From Polaromonas sp. A23 (GTDB taxonomy: Bacteria > Pseudomonadota > Gammaproteobacteria > Burkholderiales > Burkholderiaceae_C), in contig NZ_MUNO01000026.1 in NCBI RefSeq assembly GCF_002001015.1, positions 248,001 to 312,000 on the forward strand: a stretch of DNA of 64,000 nucleotides, in the 5' to 3' direction. Positions 8,430 through 17,231 of this stretch are shown here, in pieces; position 1 is the stretch's first letter; each line of letters starts with the position of its first letter. The position numbers and the translations under genes are program-made. Below the pieces are notes generated by a model that saw nothing but the letters and a program-made list of their open reading frames with translations, was not told where the DNA came from and did not search any database.

Positions 8430-10706
8430 TTACTCTTTCACGCAGTCCGCAAAATAGTGCTTCTTGCCGCTGGCGTCCTCTTCTTCCACCAGGCCGTGAA
8501 TGTCGGTCTCGAAGCCCGGGCACTGCGAATTGAACTCTCGTGAGAACTTCAGGTAGTCGACGATCTTCTTGTTGAACACTTCGCCGGGAATCAGCAGCGG
8601 AATGCCGGGCGGGTAAGGCGTGACCAACCCGACCGTGATGCGGCCTTCCAGCTTGTCAATTTCCACCCGCTCGGTCTTGTGCAGCGCAATGTGCGCATAG
8701 GCGTCGCTGGGTTTCATGGCCGGTTTCAGGTCACTTAAATACATGTCGGTGGTCAGGCGCGCAATGTCGTACTTGGCGTACAGCGCATGAATGTGGTGGC
8801 ACAGGTCGGCCAGGCCCATCTTTTCGTAACGCGGGTATTTCTGGCAAAACTCCGGCAGGATGCGCCACATGGGCTGGTTCTTGGCGTAGTCGTCCTTGAA
8901 CTGCTGCAGCGCGGTCAGCATGCTGTTCCAGCGGCCCTTGGTGATGCCGATGGTGAACATGATGAAGAAGCTGTACAGGCCGGTTTTCTCCACCACCACA
9001 CCGTGTTCGGCCAGGAATTTTGTGAGGATGCTGGCAGGAATGCCTGTTTTGGCAAACTTGCCGTTCAGGTCCATGCCCGGTGTGACGATGGTGGACTTGA
9101 TCGGATCCAGCATATTGAAACCGGTCGCCATCTTGCCGAAGCCGTGCCAGTTGACGCCGGCCTTGGCGTTCTTGGATTCACCCTTGATGATCCAGTCTTC
9201 CGAGCGGCCAATGCCCTCGTCCACCAGCTTGTCCGGCCCCCAGACCTTGAACCACCAGTCGTCGCCGTATTCCTCGGCCACCTTGCGCATGGCGCGGCGG
9301 AAATCCAACGCCTCCAGGATGCTTTCTTCGACCAACGCGGTGCCGCCGGGTGGCTCCATCATCGCGGCCGCCACATCGCAACTCGCAATGATGCTGTATT
9401 GCGGCGAGGTCGAGGTGTGCATCAGGAAGGCCTCGTTGAAGAGGTGCCTGTCGAGCTTGACGGTTTGCGAGTCCTGCACCAGCACATGGCTGGCCTGGCT
9501 GATACCGGCCAGCAACTTGTGGATGGACTGCGTGGCGTACACCATGGCCTGCTTGGGGCGCGACCGCTTCTTGCCCATGGCGTGGTAGCTGCCGTAAAAC
9601 GGGTGAAACGCCGCGTGCGGCAACCAGGCTTCGTCGAAATGCAGGTTCTCGACATAACCGTCGAGCATGCCCTTGATGGTTTCGGTGTTGTAGAGCACGC
9701 CGTCGTAGGTGGACTGGGTGATGGTCAACACACGCGGCTTGACGCTTTTGGCATCCACGCCCTTGAGTAGCGGATTCGCAGCAATCTTGGCCTGGATGGA
9801 CGCCGGCTCGAACTCTTCCTTCGGAATCGGGCCAATGATGCCGAAATGGTTGCGCGTCGGCTTCAGGAAGACCGGAATCGAACCGGTCATGATGATGGCG
9901 TGCAGGATGGACTTGTGGCAATTGCGATCCACCACCACCACGTCGCCGGGCGCCACCGTGTGGTGCCAGACCATCTTGTTGGAGGTCGAAGTTCCGTTGG
10001 TGACGAAGAAACAGTGGTCGGCGTTGAAGATGCGGGCCGCGTTGCGCTCGGAAGCGCCCACCGGGCCGTCGTGGTCCAGCAACTGGCCCAACTCTTCCAC
10101 CGCATTGCAGACGTCGGCGCGCAGCATGTTTTCGCCGAAAAACTGGTGAAACATCTGCCCGACCGGGCTTTTCAGAAAGGCCACACCACCGGAATGCCCC
10201 GGGCAATGCCAGGAGTAGGAACCGTCCTCGGCGTAATCGAGCAGCGCCTTGAAAAACGGCGGCTGCACGCCTTCGAGGTAACTTTTGGCCTCGCGAATGA
10301 TGTGGCGCGCCACAAACTCCGGCGTGTCCTCGAACATGTGGATGAAGCCATGCAGTTCGCGCAGGATATCGTTCGGAATGTGGCGCGAGGTCTTGGTCTC
10401 GCCATAGACGTAAATCGGCACATCCAGGTTCTTGCGCCGCACTTCCTCAATAAAGTGGCGCAGGTTCAGCACGGCAGGGTCGAGGTCCGGACCTGGCGTG
10501 AACTCTTCGTCGTCGATCGACAGGATGAAGGCGCTGGCGCGGCTTTGCTGCTGGGCAAACTGGGACAGATCGCCGTAGCTGGTGACGCCCAGTACCTCAA
10601 AACCTTCCGTTTCTATGGCCTGCGCCAACGCGCGGATGCCCAGACCGGAGGTGTTTTCGGAACGGAAGTCTTCGTCGATGATGACAATGGGAAAGCGGAA
10701 TTTCAT
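8430..10706 (-). CDS. Orn/Lys/Arg decarboxylase, PLP-dependent, large biodegradative type
   Basis: The 758-residue product belongs to the fold-type I Orn/Lys/Arg decarboxylase family. It has an N-terminal receiver-like wing domain (FPIVIIDEDFRSENTSGLGI), a PLP core (WHCPGHSGGVAF, FVTNGTSTSNKMV) and the Schiff-base lysine in ATQSIHKLLAGISQASH. The C-terminal domain ends near YPPGIPLLIPGE, a family signature. It converts a basic amino acid to a polyamine or cadaverine; arginine or lysine is most likely, but which one cannot be read from the sequence. The ATG at 10706 (MKFRFPIVIIDE) is preferred over an alternative start at 10733. No antiporter gene is adjacent. Confidence 0.92.
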   Translation of the reverse strand: MKFRFPIVIIDEDFRSENTSGLGIRALAQAIETEGFEVLGVTSYGDLSQFAQQQSRASAFILSIDDEEFTPGPDLDPAVLNLRHFIEEVRRKNLDVPIYVYGETKTSRHIPNDILRELHGFIHMFEDTPEFVARHIIREAKSYLEGVQPPFFKALLDYAEDGSYSWHCPGHSGGVAFLKSPVGQMFHQFFGENMLRADVCNAVEELGQLLDHDGPVGASERNAARIFNADHCFFVTNGTSTSNKMVWHHTVAPGDVVVVDRNCHKSILHAIIMTGSIPVFLKPTRNHFGIIGPIPKEEFEPASIQAKIAANPLLKGVDAKSVKPRVLTITQSTYDGVLYNTETIKGMLDGYVENLHFDEAWLPHAAFHPFYGSYHAMGKKRSRPKQAMVYATQSIHKLLAGISQASHVLVQDSQTVKLDRHLFNEAFLMHTSTSPQYSIIASCDVAAAMMEPPGGTALVEESILEALDFRRAMRKVAEEYGDDWWFKVWGPDKLVDEGIGRSEDWIIKGESKNAKAGVNWHGFGKMATGFNMLDPIKSTIVTPGMDLNGKFAKTGIPASILTKFLAEHGVVVEKTGLYSFFIMFTIGITKGRWNSMLTALQQFKDDYAKNQPMWRILPEFCQKYPRYEKMGLADLCHHIHALYAKYDIARLTTDMYLSDLKPAMKPSDAYAHIALHKTERVEIDKLEGRITVGLVTPYPPGIPLLIPGEVFNKKIVDYLKFSREFNSQCPGFETDIHGLVEEEDASGKKHYFADCVKE

Positions 10707-10870
10707 CAAAAGGCCTTTGCCTGGAACTGCCAAAAAAATTGAATCAGGGCCGAAGTGTAGAGATATTTGATGAAGTCCGAACCGGCCCTGCCCTCCAGAA
10801 GGCCGGTTAAGCTTGCCAAATTGGCCTTCGGGCCCAAAATGTGGCTTTTACGAAACGGGAGAACCTGAAC

Positions 10871-11299
10871 ATGGCGGAATCAACGATCTGGTGGCTGCTG
10901 GCGGGCAGCGCTGTGGCGGTGGAGCTGGTGACGGGCACCTTCTACCTGCTGATGCTGGCCGTGGGCCTGGCCGCAGCGGCTCTGGCGGCACACCTGGGCC
11001 TGGACAACACAGCCCAAATCCTCGTGGCAGCTGTGGTTGGTGGTGGCGCGGTGGTGTTCTGGCACTGGAAGCGCGGCCAAAGCCCAAAACCGGCCGAACC
11101 GCAGGCCAATCGCGACCTGCAAATGGATATTGGTGAGACCGTGCATGTGGCGCAGTGGAACGCCGATGCCACAGCCAGTGTCAAATACCGCGGTGCGCAG
11201 TGGGCCGTCGTGCTCGCCGACAAGGATTCCGCGCCGCAGCCAGGCCTCTTCAAGGTCAAGCAACTGGATGGCAACCGGCTGGTGGTGGGAAAACTGTGA
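10871..11299 (+). CDS. NfeD family membrane protein
   Basis: This short NfeD-like protein (142 residues) has two or three transmembrane segments (IWWLLAGSAVAVELVTGTFY, then LVAAVVGGGAVVFWHW) and a C-terminal OB-fold domain (DIGETVHVAQWNADATASVK, GNRLVVGKL). NfeD proteins usually partner SPFH/stomatin proteins in the inner membrane, and the next gene encodes one 63 bases downstream. The ATG at 10871 is preceded by a GGGAGA-like Shine-Dalgarno, so the upstream in-frame start at 10841 is unlikely. Confidence 0.88.
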   Translation: MAESTIWWLLAGSAVAVELVTGTFYLLMLAVGLAAAALAAHLGLDNTAQILVAAVVGGGAVVFWHWKRGQSPKPAEPQANRDLQMDIGETVHVAQWNADATASVKYRGAQWAVVLADKDSAPQPGLFKVKQLDGNRLVVGKL

Positions 11300-11362
11300 G
11301 ACAGTCCACGGTGCCTTGCAGCGCCGATACCGGCCTCTTTTTTTGATTTACCGGAGAACCCA

Positions 11363-12283
11363 ATGAAAATGGAAATTGCACTTGTCATCCTGGTGATTGC
11401 CGTCATTTTTGTCATACGCGCCATGAAGGTTGTGCCCCAGCAGAATGCTTGGGTCGTGGAGCGCCTTGGCAAATACCACGGCAGCCTGACGCCTGGCCTG
11501 AACATCCTGATTCCCTTCATTGACCGGGTGGCCTACAAACACTCCCTCAAGGAGATCCCGCTGGACGTGCCCAGCCAGGTCTGTATCACTCGCGACAACA
11601 CGCAGTTGCAGGTGGATGGCATCCTGTATTTCCAGGTCACCGACCCGATGCGCGCCAGCTACGGCTCGTCCAACTACATCGTCGCGGTCACGCAACTTGC
11701 GCAGACCTCGCTGCGCTCCGTGATCGGCAAGCTTGAGCTCGACAAGACCTTTGAAGAACGCGACATCATCAACGCCCAAGTGGTGGCCGCCATCGACGAA
11801 GCCGCCCTGAACTGGGGCGTCAAGGTGCTGCGCTACGAGATCAAGGACTTGACGCCGCCCAAGGAAATCCTGCACGCCATGCAGTCGCAGATCACCGCCG
11901 AGCGTGAAAAACGTGCCCTGATTGCCGCTTCCGAAGGCCGCCGCCAGGAGCAGATCAACATCGCCACCGGTGAACGTGAAGCCTTCATTGCCCGCTCCGA
12001 AGGCGAAAAACTCGCTGCCATCAACAACGCGCAGGGTGAAGCTGCTGCCATCACGGCCGTAGCTGAGGCCAACGCACGGGCTATCGAAGTGGTTGCCGCT
12101 GCCATCCGCCAGCCCGGCGGTGAAATGGCCGTGCAGCTCAAGGTTGCCGAAAAAGCGATGGAGGCCTACTCTCACGTTGCGGCCGATGCCAAGACCACGC
12201 TGATTGTTCCAAGCAACATGACCGAAGTGTCTGCATTGATCACCTCGGCCATGACCATGGTGCAGTCCACCAAAGCGGCCTGA
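11363..12283 (+). CDS. SPFH/stomatin-like membrane protein (QmcA type)
   Basis: The 306-residue protein has one N-terminal transmembrane helix (IALVILVIAVIFVIRAMKVV), an SPFH/Band 7 domain beginning VPQQNAWVVERLGKYHGSL, and a long Ala/Glu-rich coiled coil (about 190-260, EREKRALIAASEGRRQEQIN). This is the typical architecture of QmcA/stomatin proteins, which form large ring assemblies and microdomains in the inner membrane. It is co-directional with the NfeD partner upstream and is probably co-transcribed with it. Confidence 0.93.
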   Translation: MKMEIALVILVIAVIFVIRAMKVVPQQNAWVVERLGKYHGSLTPGLNILIPFIDRVAYKHSLKEIPLDVPSQVCITRDNTQLQVDGILYFQVTDPMRASYGSSNYIVAVTQLAQTSLRSVIGKLELDKTFEERDIINAQVVAAIDEAALNWGVKVLRYEIKDLTPPKEILHAMQSQITAEREKRALIAASEGRRQEQINIATGEREAFIARSEGEKLAAINNAQGEAAAITAVAEANARAIEVVAAAIRQPGGEMAVQLKVAEKAMEAYSHVAADAKTTLIVPSNMTEVSALITSAMTMVQSTKAA

Positions 12284-12306
12284 CTGAACAGCGAAAGAGG
12301 GCAAGC

Positions 12307-12681
12307 ATGACAGCCAAGAACGTGCTGGGGACCGAGCTGGTCCCCTGCTCTTATGACCCGCTTACGGGTTATTTCCGCGACGGTTGCTGCAACACCGACG
12401 AGTCCGACCTGGGTTCGCACCTGATCTGCGTGCGGGTCAACAGCGACTTTCTGGTATTTTCAGCCGCAAGAGGCAACGACCTCTCCACCCCGCGGCCGGA
12501 ACACCGCTTTGCCGGGCTCAAACCCGGTGACCGGTGGTGCCTGTGCGCCAACCGCTGGCGCGAAGCGCTGGAAGCCGGCTTCGCGCCGCCGGTGGTTCTG
12601 GAGTCCACCCACCTCAATGCCCTGGAATTCGTGACACGTGCACAGCTTGAAAAACACAGGTTTCACAGCGCGCTGCACTAG
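12307..12681 (+). CDS. DUF2237 family protein
   Basis: The 124-residue protein matches DUF2237: it starts with NVLGTELVPCSYDPLTGYFR and has the conserved DGCCNT, HLICVRV, GLKPGDRWCLCANRW and APPVVLESTH blocks. Several Cys residues are conserved, but no biochemical role is established for the family. It lies 23 bases after the SPFH gene on the same strand and may be the third gene of that operon. No terminator is obvious before the tRNA gene. Confidence 0.88.
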   Translation: MTAKNVLGTELVPCSYDPLTGYFRDGCCNTDESDLGSHLICVRVNSDFLVFSAARGNDLSTPRPEHRFAGLKPGDRWCLCANRWREALEAGFAPPVVLESTHLNALEFVTRAQLEKHRFHSALH

Positions 12682-12728
12682 CCCAAACAATTTGCCGCGG
12701 CCTGCACTGCTACAATGTGAGGCTTCGC

Positions 12729-12818
12729 GGAAAGGTGGATGAGCGGTTTAAGTCACACGCCTGGAAAGCGTGCGTGGGGTTATACCCACCGCGGGTTCGA
12801 ATCCCGCCCTTTCCGCCA
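12729..12818 (+). tRNA. tRNA-Ser (anticodon GGA)
   Basis: The 90-nt type II tRNA has acceptor arms GGAAAGG / CCTTTCC with discriminator G and encoded CCA. The anticodon loop is CCTGGAAAG (GGA, reading UCC/UCU), there is a long variable arm (GTGGGGTTATACCCAC), and the T-loop is GGTTCGAATCC. A TACAAT -10-like box lies 13 bases upstream at 12711-12716. Confidence 0.97.
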
Positions 12819-12828
12819 GACAGTCAGC

Positions 12829-12859
12829 AAAAAACGGACCTTCGGGTCCGTTTTTTATT
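12829..12859. terminator. Bidirectional terminator between tRNA-Ser and cupin gene
   Basis: AAAAACGGACC-TTCG-GGTCCGTTTTTT forms a tetraloop hairpin with A and T runs on both flanks. It can stop the tRNA transcript on plus and the cupin transcript on minus. Confidence 0.9.
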
Positions 12860-12900
12860 TCTGATTCCCCTGTTCAGCCACCGCTGAGCGCGGCCAAAGC

Positions 12901-13272
12901 TCAAACCGGCCGCAGCTGTTCCGCAAGCGAACGCGTCTTCTCGGTTGCGACGTCACCTGTATGCAGCGTCGATTTGCGCTCGATCAGCATGAGGTGGCAC
13001 TCCTGTTCCGCGACGGGATTGTGCCGCACGCCCTTGGGGACAATGAACATCTCCCCTTCGTTGAGCTCGACCGTCCCACTTTCCATCTCAATGCGCAAGC
13101 GGCCCTTGAGAATGAAAAACAGCTCGTCTTCGTTCTCGTGGCTGTGCCATGCAAGCGAGCCCTCGACTTTCGCGACCTTGATGTAGGCATCGTCAACTTC
13201 GCCAACGACACGGGGCGACCAGAGTTCGGTCAGCCCGGCGGCAACTTGCCTGGGTGAAACGACGTTTGACAT
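12901..13272 (-). CDS. Small cupin-domain protein
   Basis: The single-domain cupin (123 residues) has motif 1 HSHENEDELFFILKGRLRIE and motif 2 near PKGVRHNPVAEQEC, with likely metal-binding His, His, Glu and His residues. The start at 13272 (MSNVVSPRQVAAG) has an AAGGAG Shine-Dalgarno 8 bases upstream. The substrate is unknown; related proteins range from isomerases to simple binding proteins. It lies downstream of the amino-acid binding protein gene, separated from it by a terminator, so it is probably transcribed alone. Confidence 0.85.
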   Translation of the reverse strand: MSNVVSPRQVAAGLTELWSPRVVGEVDDAYIKVAKVEGSLAWHSHENEDELFFILKGRLRIEMESGTVELNEGEMFIVPKGVRHNPVAEQECHLMLIERKSTLHTGDVATEKTRSLAEQLRPV

Positions 13273-13304
13273 GAATCTCCTTGAACGCATGAAATAAAGA
13301 GCAC

Positions 13305-13334
13305 AAAAAAAGGCCGCCTTTCGGCGGCCTTTTT
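13305..13334 (-). terminator. Terminator after the amino-acid binding protein gene
   Basis: An AAAAAAAGGCCGCC-TTTC-GGCGGCCTTTTT hairpin sits between two minus-strand genes. On the minus strand it ends in a T run. Confidence 0.88.
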
Positions 13335-13351
13335 ACTAAGGACCGAAGGGC

Positions 13352-14551
13352 TTATTCCAAAGCGGTCTTCTTGCCTTCCTTGTAGTTGTACAAGGTGATG
13401 GCTGGGTTCTTCAACTCGCCATTGGGCAGGAATTCGATCGTGGTTGTCACGCCCTTGAAGCTGGTCTTGATCAGTTCAGGAGTGTAGACCTTTGGATCGC
13501 TCGAGTTGGCGCGCTTCATCGCGTCGACCAGAACGAAGGTCGCGTCGTACGTGTACGGGCTGTAGACCTGGAACTGGTTGGGGTACTTCTCGTCGTAACG
13601 CTTCTTCCACTCGACGCCGCCTGGCATTTTGGCCAGCGATGCGCCGCCTTCAGCGCAGATCACGTTGTCGAGAGTCTTGGCGCCAGCAGCGAGTTTGGCA
13701 ATCTCGGATGTGCAGATGCCGTCACCGCCGAAGTACTTGACCTTGCTCATGCCGAGCTGTTCCATCTGGCGCAGCATCGGGCCGGCTTGTGGGTCCATAC
13801 CGCCGTAGAACACGGCGTCAGGGCCTTTGGCCTTGATGGCGGTCAGGATAGCCATGAAGTCAGTGGCCTTGTCGGTGGTGAACTGCTCGTCAACCACGGT
13901 CATGCCCTTTTCCTTGGCCGTCTTCTTGAAGATGTCGGCAACGCCCTGGCCGTAAGCAGAACGGTCGTCAATGATGGCGACTTTTTTCAGCTTGAGCTTG
14001 TCGGCAGCATAAAACGCCAGGCCAGCACCCAGAGCCAAGTCATTGGCGATGATGCGGTAGGTGGTCTTGTAGCCGGGCTTGGTCAGGTCGGGGTTGGTGG
14101 CAGCACCGGTGACGTGGGGGATGCCACAGTCGTTGTAGACCTTGGATGCGGGGATGGTTGTGCCGGAATTGAGGTGACCGACGACGCCAGCGACTTTGGA
14201 GTCGCACAGTTTCTGTGCGGCAGCCGTGCCCTGTTTCGGATCAGCAGCATCGTCTTCAGCGACGATTTCGAAGGTGGCTTTTTTGCCGCCGATCATGACG
14301 CCCTGTTTGTTCAGGTCTTCAATGGCCATGCGCACGCCATTTTCATTGTCTTTGCCGTAATGGGCCTGAGCGCCAGAAACTGGTGCCACATGGCCGATTT
14401 TGACGACGAGCGTATCACCAGCCGGTGCGGGAGCCGCAGCGACGGGGGCAGCAGGTGCAGGTGCAGTGGCGGCCGGAGCAGCTTCTTCTTTTTTGCCGCA
14501 AGCCACAACCAACATGGCGGCCAAAGCGACCGCAGTCCATTTCATTTGCAT
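13352..14551 (-). CDS. Branched-chain amino acid ABC transporter substrate-binding lipoprotein
   Basis: The 399-residue protein belongs to the LivJ/leucine-binding periplasmic family. It begins with a lipoprotein signal (MLVVACGKK, lipidated Cys18), which is unusual for classical LivJ, followed by an Ala/Pro-rich tether of about 30 residues and the mature binding domain (VVKIGHVAPVSGAQAHYGKD). Ligand-binding landmarks include VVGHLNSGTTIPAS and VTGAATNPDLT. The permease and ATPase genes are not adjacent, so the cognate transporter must be elsewhere. It is probably a single-gene unit with its own promoter in the 338-base gap upstream. Confidence 0.92.
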   Translation of the reverse strand: MQMKWTAVALAAMLVVACGKKEEAAPAATAPAPAAPVAAAPAPAGDTLVVKIGHVAPVSGAQAHYGKDNENGVRMAIEDLNKQGVMIGGKKATFEIVAEDDAADPKQGTAAAQKLCDSKVAGVVGHLNSGTTIPASKVYNDCGIPHVTGAATNPDLTKPGYKTTYRIIANDLALGAGLAFYAADKLKLKKVAIIDDRSAYGQGVADIFKKTAKEKGMTVVDEQFTTDKATDFMAILTAIKAKGPDAVFYGGMDPQAGPMLRQMEQLGMSKVKYFGGDGICTSEIAKLAAGAKTLDNVICAEGGASLAKMPGGVEWKKRYDEKYPNQFQVYSPYTYDATFVLVDAMKRANSSDPKVYTPELIKTSFKGVTTTIEFLPNGELKNPAITLYNYKEGKKTALE

Positions 14552-14889
14552 AAATACACTCCAATTAGGAAATTACCGTTAATGGTTGAGAACTGTTTTT
14601 TTTACTCAACAGCAGCGAACATAACGCAATTTTCGCGCCCACACCATAGTGAGCAGCCCTAGTGTTGTGCAGGAGAATCGCAGAAAGAACTGAAATTGAT
14701 AGAACATTAGCGTTTCTTATGTATCTATGCGTAAGGCCAGATTGCCACGGAGTTTGGTGAGGTAACGCTCTGCCGCGCCATGCAGACGCCGGCCAGGCTG
14801 GTGAGGCAAAACAGGGAGTTTCAGCGTGAGGAAATGAAGGGGCAGCACTGCGTTCCCGACGGGACATGCACCGTACCCTGAACAGCGCT
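14552..14889. other. Gap of about 340 bases upstream of the amino-acid binding protein gene
   Basis: No convincing gene is seen here. The part next to the ATG at 14551 is AT-rich relative to the window and probably holds the minus-strand promoter of the binding protein. Short frames in the right half have shadow-like composition. Confidence 0.5.
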
Positions 14890-15216
14890 TCAGGATTTGT
14901 CGACGAGCTGGCTGGCCAGTTCCTGTTCAAACGCTTGATTAACCGACTGCCGTACAACGATTTCAATTTCATCCCGAAGGCTGGGCGCCAGTGCCTGGGT
15001 GTGCTCAAGAACCAGCCGGCCCACCGTCTCTCGCAACAAGCGGTCGAGTGTCAGATCAACTCGCTGCATCACGCGATGCACCATCTGCTCCTGCAGCCGC
15101 TGAACGTCCACGGCGGGAACGGCCGGCTGAGCTTTCGCAGCAGGCGTGGTCGGGGCGGCGGTTGGCTGAACCACCTCTCGCAACGTGGGAACAAACCGGG
15201 GTGGCGGGCGGTTCAC
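14890..15216 (-). CDS. Conserved hypothetical protein downstream of holC
   Basis: The 108-residue soluble protein has a Pro/Ala-rich N-terminal third (PTAAPTTPAAKAQPAVPAVD) and a helical, heptad-like remainder (VQRLQEQMVHRVMQRVDLTL, then LASQLVDKS). No enzymatic motif is visible. Its ATG overlaps the holC stop as ATGA, so it is the third gene of pepA-holC-orf. Its position suggests translational coupling to holC, but nothing ties it to replication. The translated frame has ordinary high-GC codon use and is likely real. Confidence 0.75.
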   Translation of the reverse strand: MNRPPPRFVPTLREVVQPTAAPTTPAAKAQPAVPAVDVQRLQEQMVHRVMQRVDLTLDRLLRETVGRLVLEHTQALAPSLRDEIEIVVRQSVNQAFEQELASQLVDKS

Positions 15217-15650
15217 GTTTTCTCTCCCGCGCTGGCCAGGTCATGCCGCTTCAGCGAATAGCCGCGGTCAGCGTAATGCTTCCAGCGGCTGCGTGCCGCC
15301 GTACGGTCGTCCGGGGCCAGCGTGACCAACTCGATAAAGCGCTCAAACCGTTCGAAGCCGTCGGGAATCTGCTGCCCAAGATTCACCAGGACTTCGTGAT
15401 GCGGACTCGCCTCCAGCGAATCAGCCAGCACCACTGGCGTAACCGCGAGCGTGGCCGGGGCAGCCGCCACATGACAGTGCGGCACGAATTCCAGTGCTGA
15501 AAATGTCCAGAGCATGAGATCAAGCCGCCTGAGGGTTTCCGGCTCGGCCGTCACCACAACGCGCGCGCCGCTGCCCCACGCCTTGCGCAGCAGCCGGCAG
15601 CTGTAGGCCAGCTTGTCGGGCACGTTGAAATGAAAGGCGACTTCTGTCAT
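15213..15650 (-). CDS. holC: DNA polymerase III subunit chi
   Basis: HolC (145 residues) links the clamp loader to single-strand binding protein at the replication fork. The sequence starts MTEVAFHFNVPDKLAYSCRL, the usual chi N-terminus (F-F-x-v-x-dkl-x-Y-x-C-r-L), and includes FVPHCHVA and QQIPDGFERFERFIELV. The start overlaps the pepA stop as ATGA. pepA-holC is the standard order in beta- and gammaproteobacteria. Confidence 0.93.
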   Translation of the reverse strand: MTEVAFHFNVPDKLAYSCRLLRKAWGSGARVVVTAEPETLRRLDLMLWTFSALEFVPHCHVAAAPATLAVTPVVLADSLEASPHHEVLVNLGQQIPDGFERFERFIELVTLAPDDRTAARSRWKHYADRGYSLKRHDLASAGEKT

Positions 15651-17158
15651 GCCCTGGTTCGGGAAGCGGGCTTCGGCGACCGGGTTCTCGCCGGCGATTT
15701 GGCCGTACGGGCAGGCAAAACCTGACTCAGCAGAAAGTCAACCAGCAAAGGCACAGGCCGGCCGGTGGCACCTTTGGCGGCGCCGCTTTTCCAGGCTGTG
15801 CCGGCGATATCAAGGTGCGCCCAGGCAAACTTGCCGGCAAACCGCTGCAGAAACTTGGCCGCAGTAATCGCCCCACCCGCACGACCGGCGACGTTGGCAA
15901 CATCGGCAAAATGAGTCTTCAGGCCGTCGGCATAGTCGTCGTCAAGCGGCATGCGCCAGCACAGGTCAAGCGAGCTGTCGCCTGCGACCGCCAACGACTG
16001 GGCCAACGCATCGTCGCTGGAGAACATGCCGCTGCGCACACCGCCAAGGGCAATCACACAAGCACCGGTCAGCGTGGCGATGTCCACCACGGCGCGTGGC
16101 TTGAACCGCTCGGCATAGGTCAACGCGTCACACAGCACCAGCCGGCCTTCGGCATCGGTGTTGAGGATTTCGATGGTCTGGCCGCTCATGCTTGTCACCA
16201 CGTCACCGGGCTTCACCGACCTGCCGTCGGGCATGTTTTCGCAGGCAGGAATCAGGCCAACCACATTGAGCGCAGGCTGCAGTTCGGCCAGGGTGCGGAA
16301 GGTGCCCAGCACGCTGGCCGCGCCGCCCATGTCGTATTTCATCTCATCCATCTCCGCCGCCGGCTTGATGGAAATGCCGCCGGTGTCAAAGGTAATGCCC
16401 TTGCCCACCAGCACCACAGGGGCTTCGGCCTTGGCGCCGCCGTCATACCGGAGAACAATAAAGCGCAGAGGTTCTTCCGAACCCTGGGCAACGGCCATGA
16501 AAGAACCCATGCCGAGTTTGGCAACCTCCTTGGGGCCCAATACTTCCACCTTGATTTTCGGCAGCTTGCCCAACTCCTTGGCCGCCTGGGCGAGCATGGT
16601 AGGTGTCGCGTGATTGGCGGGGCGGTTCGCCCATTCCTTGGTCAGGGCCATCCCTTTGGCCAGACCCACGGCCTTGTCAAATCCTGCCCGCGCTGAAGCC
16701 AGCGTGGAGACCGCAACAACAACCTGCTTCAGTTTTTGCTCAGCAGGCTTGGATTTGGTCGTGCTGTACAGGTAAGTGGCATCTGCGCAGGCCAGCACGC
16801 CGGCTCGCACCGCATCCTGACCCACGGTCGAAAGTGCACAAAAGCTGATCAATACACGACGTGCATTGGTGTTTTTCAAAGCGCCCATCGCTGCATGCAC
16901 GGCGCTCCGTATGCTTTTCGCGCTGCCGTCTCCAGCTCCGGCAAGCAGAACGCGCGTGGCGGCGACCCCCTGGACGCGATAGGCGTTGAGCAATTTGCCG
17001 GCCTTGCCGTCAAAGTCGCCTGCGCTGATGGCATGCGCAGCCATTTTGGAAACCGGGTCAGCGCCGCCGGGCGTTTCACCGGACAGCAGGACGATCAGTG
17101 CATCACATTTTTCGGTACAAATTCGGGGCGATGTCAGGGTTTTGAGTTCAAAGTCCAT
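15647..17158 (-). CDS. pepA: Cytosol leucyl aminopeptidase PepA
   Basis: The 503-residue M17 aminopeptidase removes N-terminal residues from peptides using two metal ions. The metal- and substrate-binding blocks are present: VGKGITFDTGGISIKPAAEM, the YDMGGAA segment, and the NTDAEGRLVL signature. The N-terminal macro-like domain occupies about the first 160 residues. In some bacteria PepA also binds DNA, which cannot be judged here. It diverges from lptF with about 70 bases between starts, and holC follows it with an overlap. A short K/R/P/A-rich C-terminal tail (about 20 residues) follows the catalytic domain. Confidence 0.96.
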   Translation of the reverse strand: MDFELKTLTSPRICTEKCDALIVLLSGETPGGADPVSKMAAHAISAGDFDGKAGKLLNAYRVQGVAATRVLLAGAGDGSAKSIRSAVHAAMGALKNTNARRVLISFCALSTVGQDAVRAGVLACADATYLYSTTKSKPAEQKLKQVVVAVSTLASARAGFDKAVGLAKGMALTKEWANRPANHATPTMLAQAAKELGKLPKIKVEVLGPKEVAKLGMGSFMAVAQGSEEPLRFIVLRYDGGAKAEAPVVLVGKGITFDTGGISIKPAAEMDEMKYDMGGAASVLGTFRTLAELQPALNVVGLIPACENMPDGRSVKPGDVVTSMSGQTIEILNTDAEGRLVLCDALTYAERFKPRAVVDIATLTGACVIALGGVRSGMFSSDDALAQSLAVAGDSSLDLCWRMPLDDDYADGLKTHFADVANVAGRAGGAITAAKFLQRFAGKFAWAHLDIAGTAWKSGAAKGATGRPVPLLVDFLLSQVLPARTAKSPARTRSPKPASRTRA

Positions 17159-17231
17159 AATTGCAGGTTGGGCGCGAAAACGCTGTTATCGAGCGTCGGT
17201 TGTTAAGGTAAAGAAGGCAAAGTATCAGGTG

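Noticed and set aside
12685..12716. Full sigma-70 promoter for tRNA-Ser
   Set aside because: TACAAT at 12711-12716 is a fair -10, but no good -35 lies 16-18 bases upstream, so only the -10 is mentioned.
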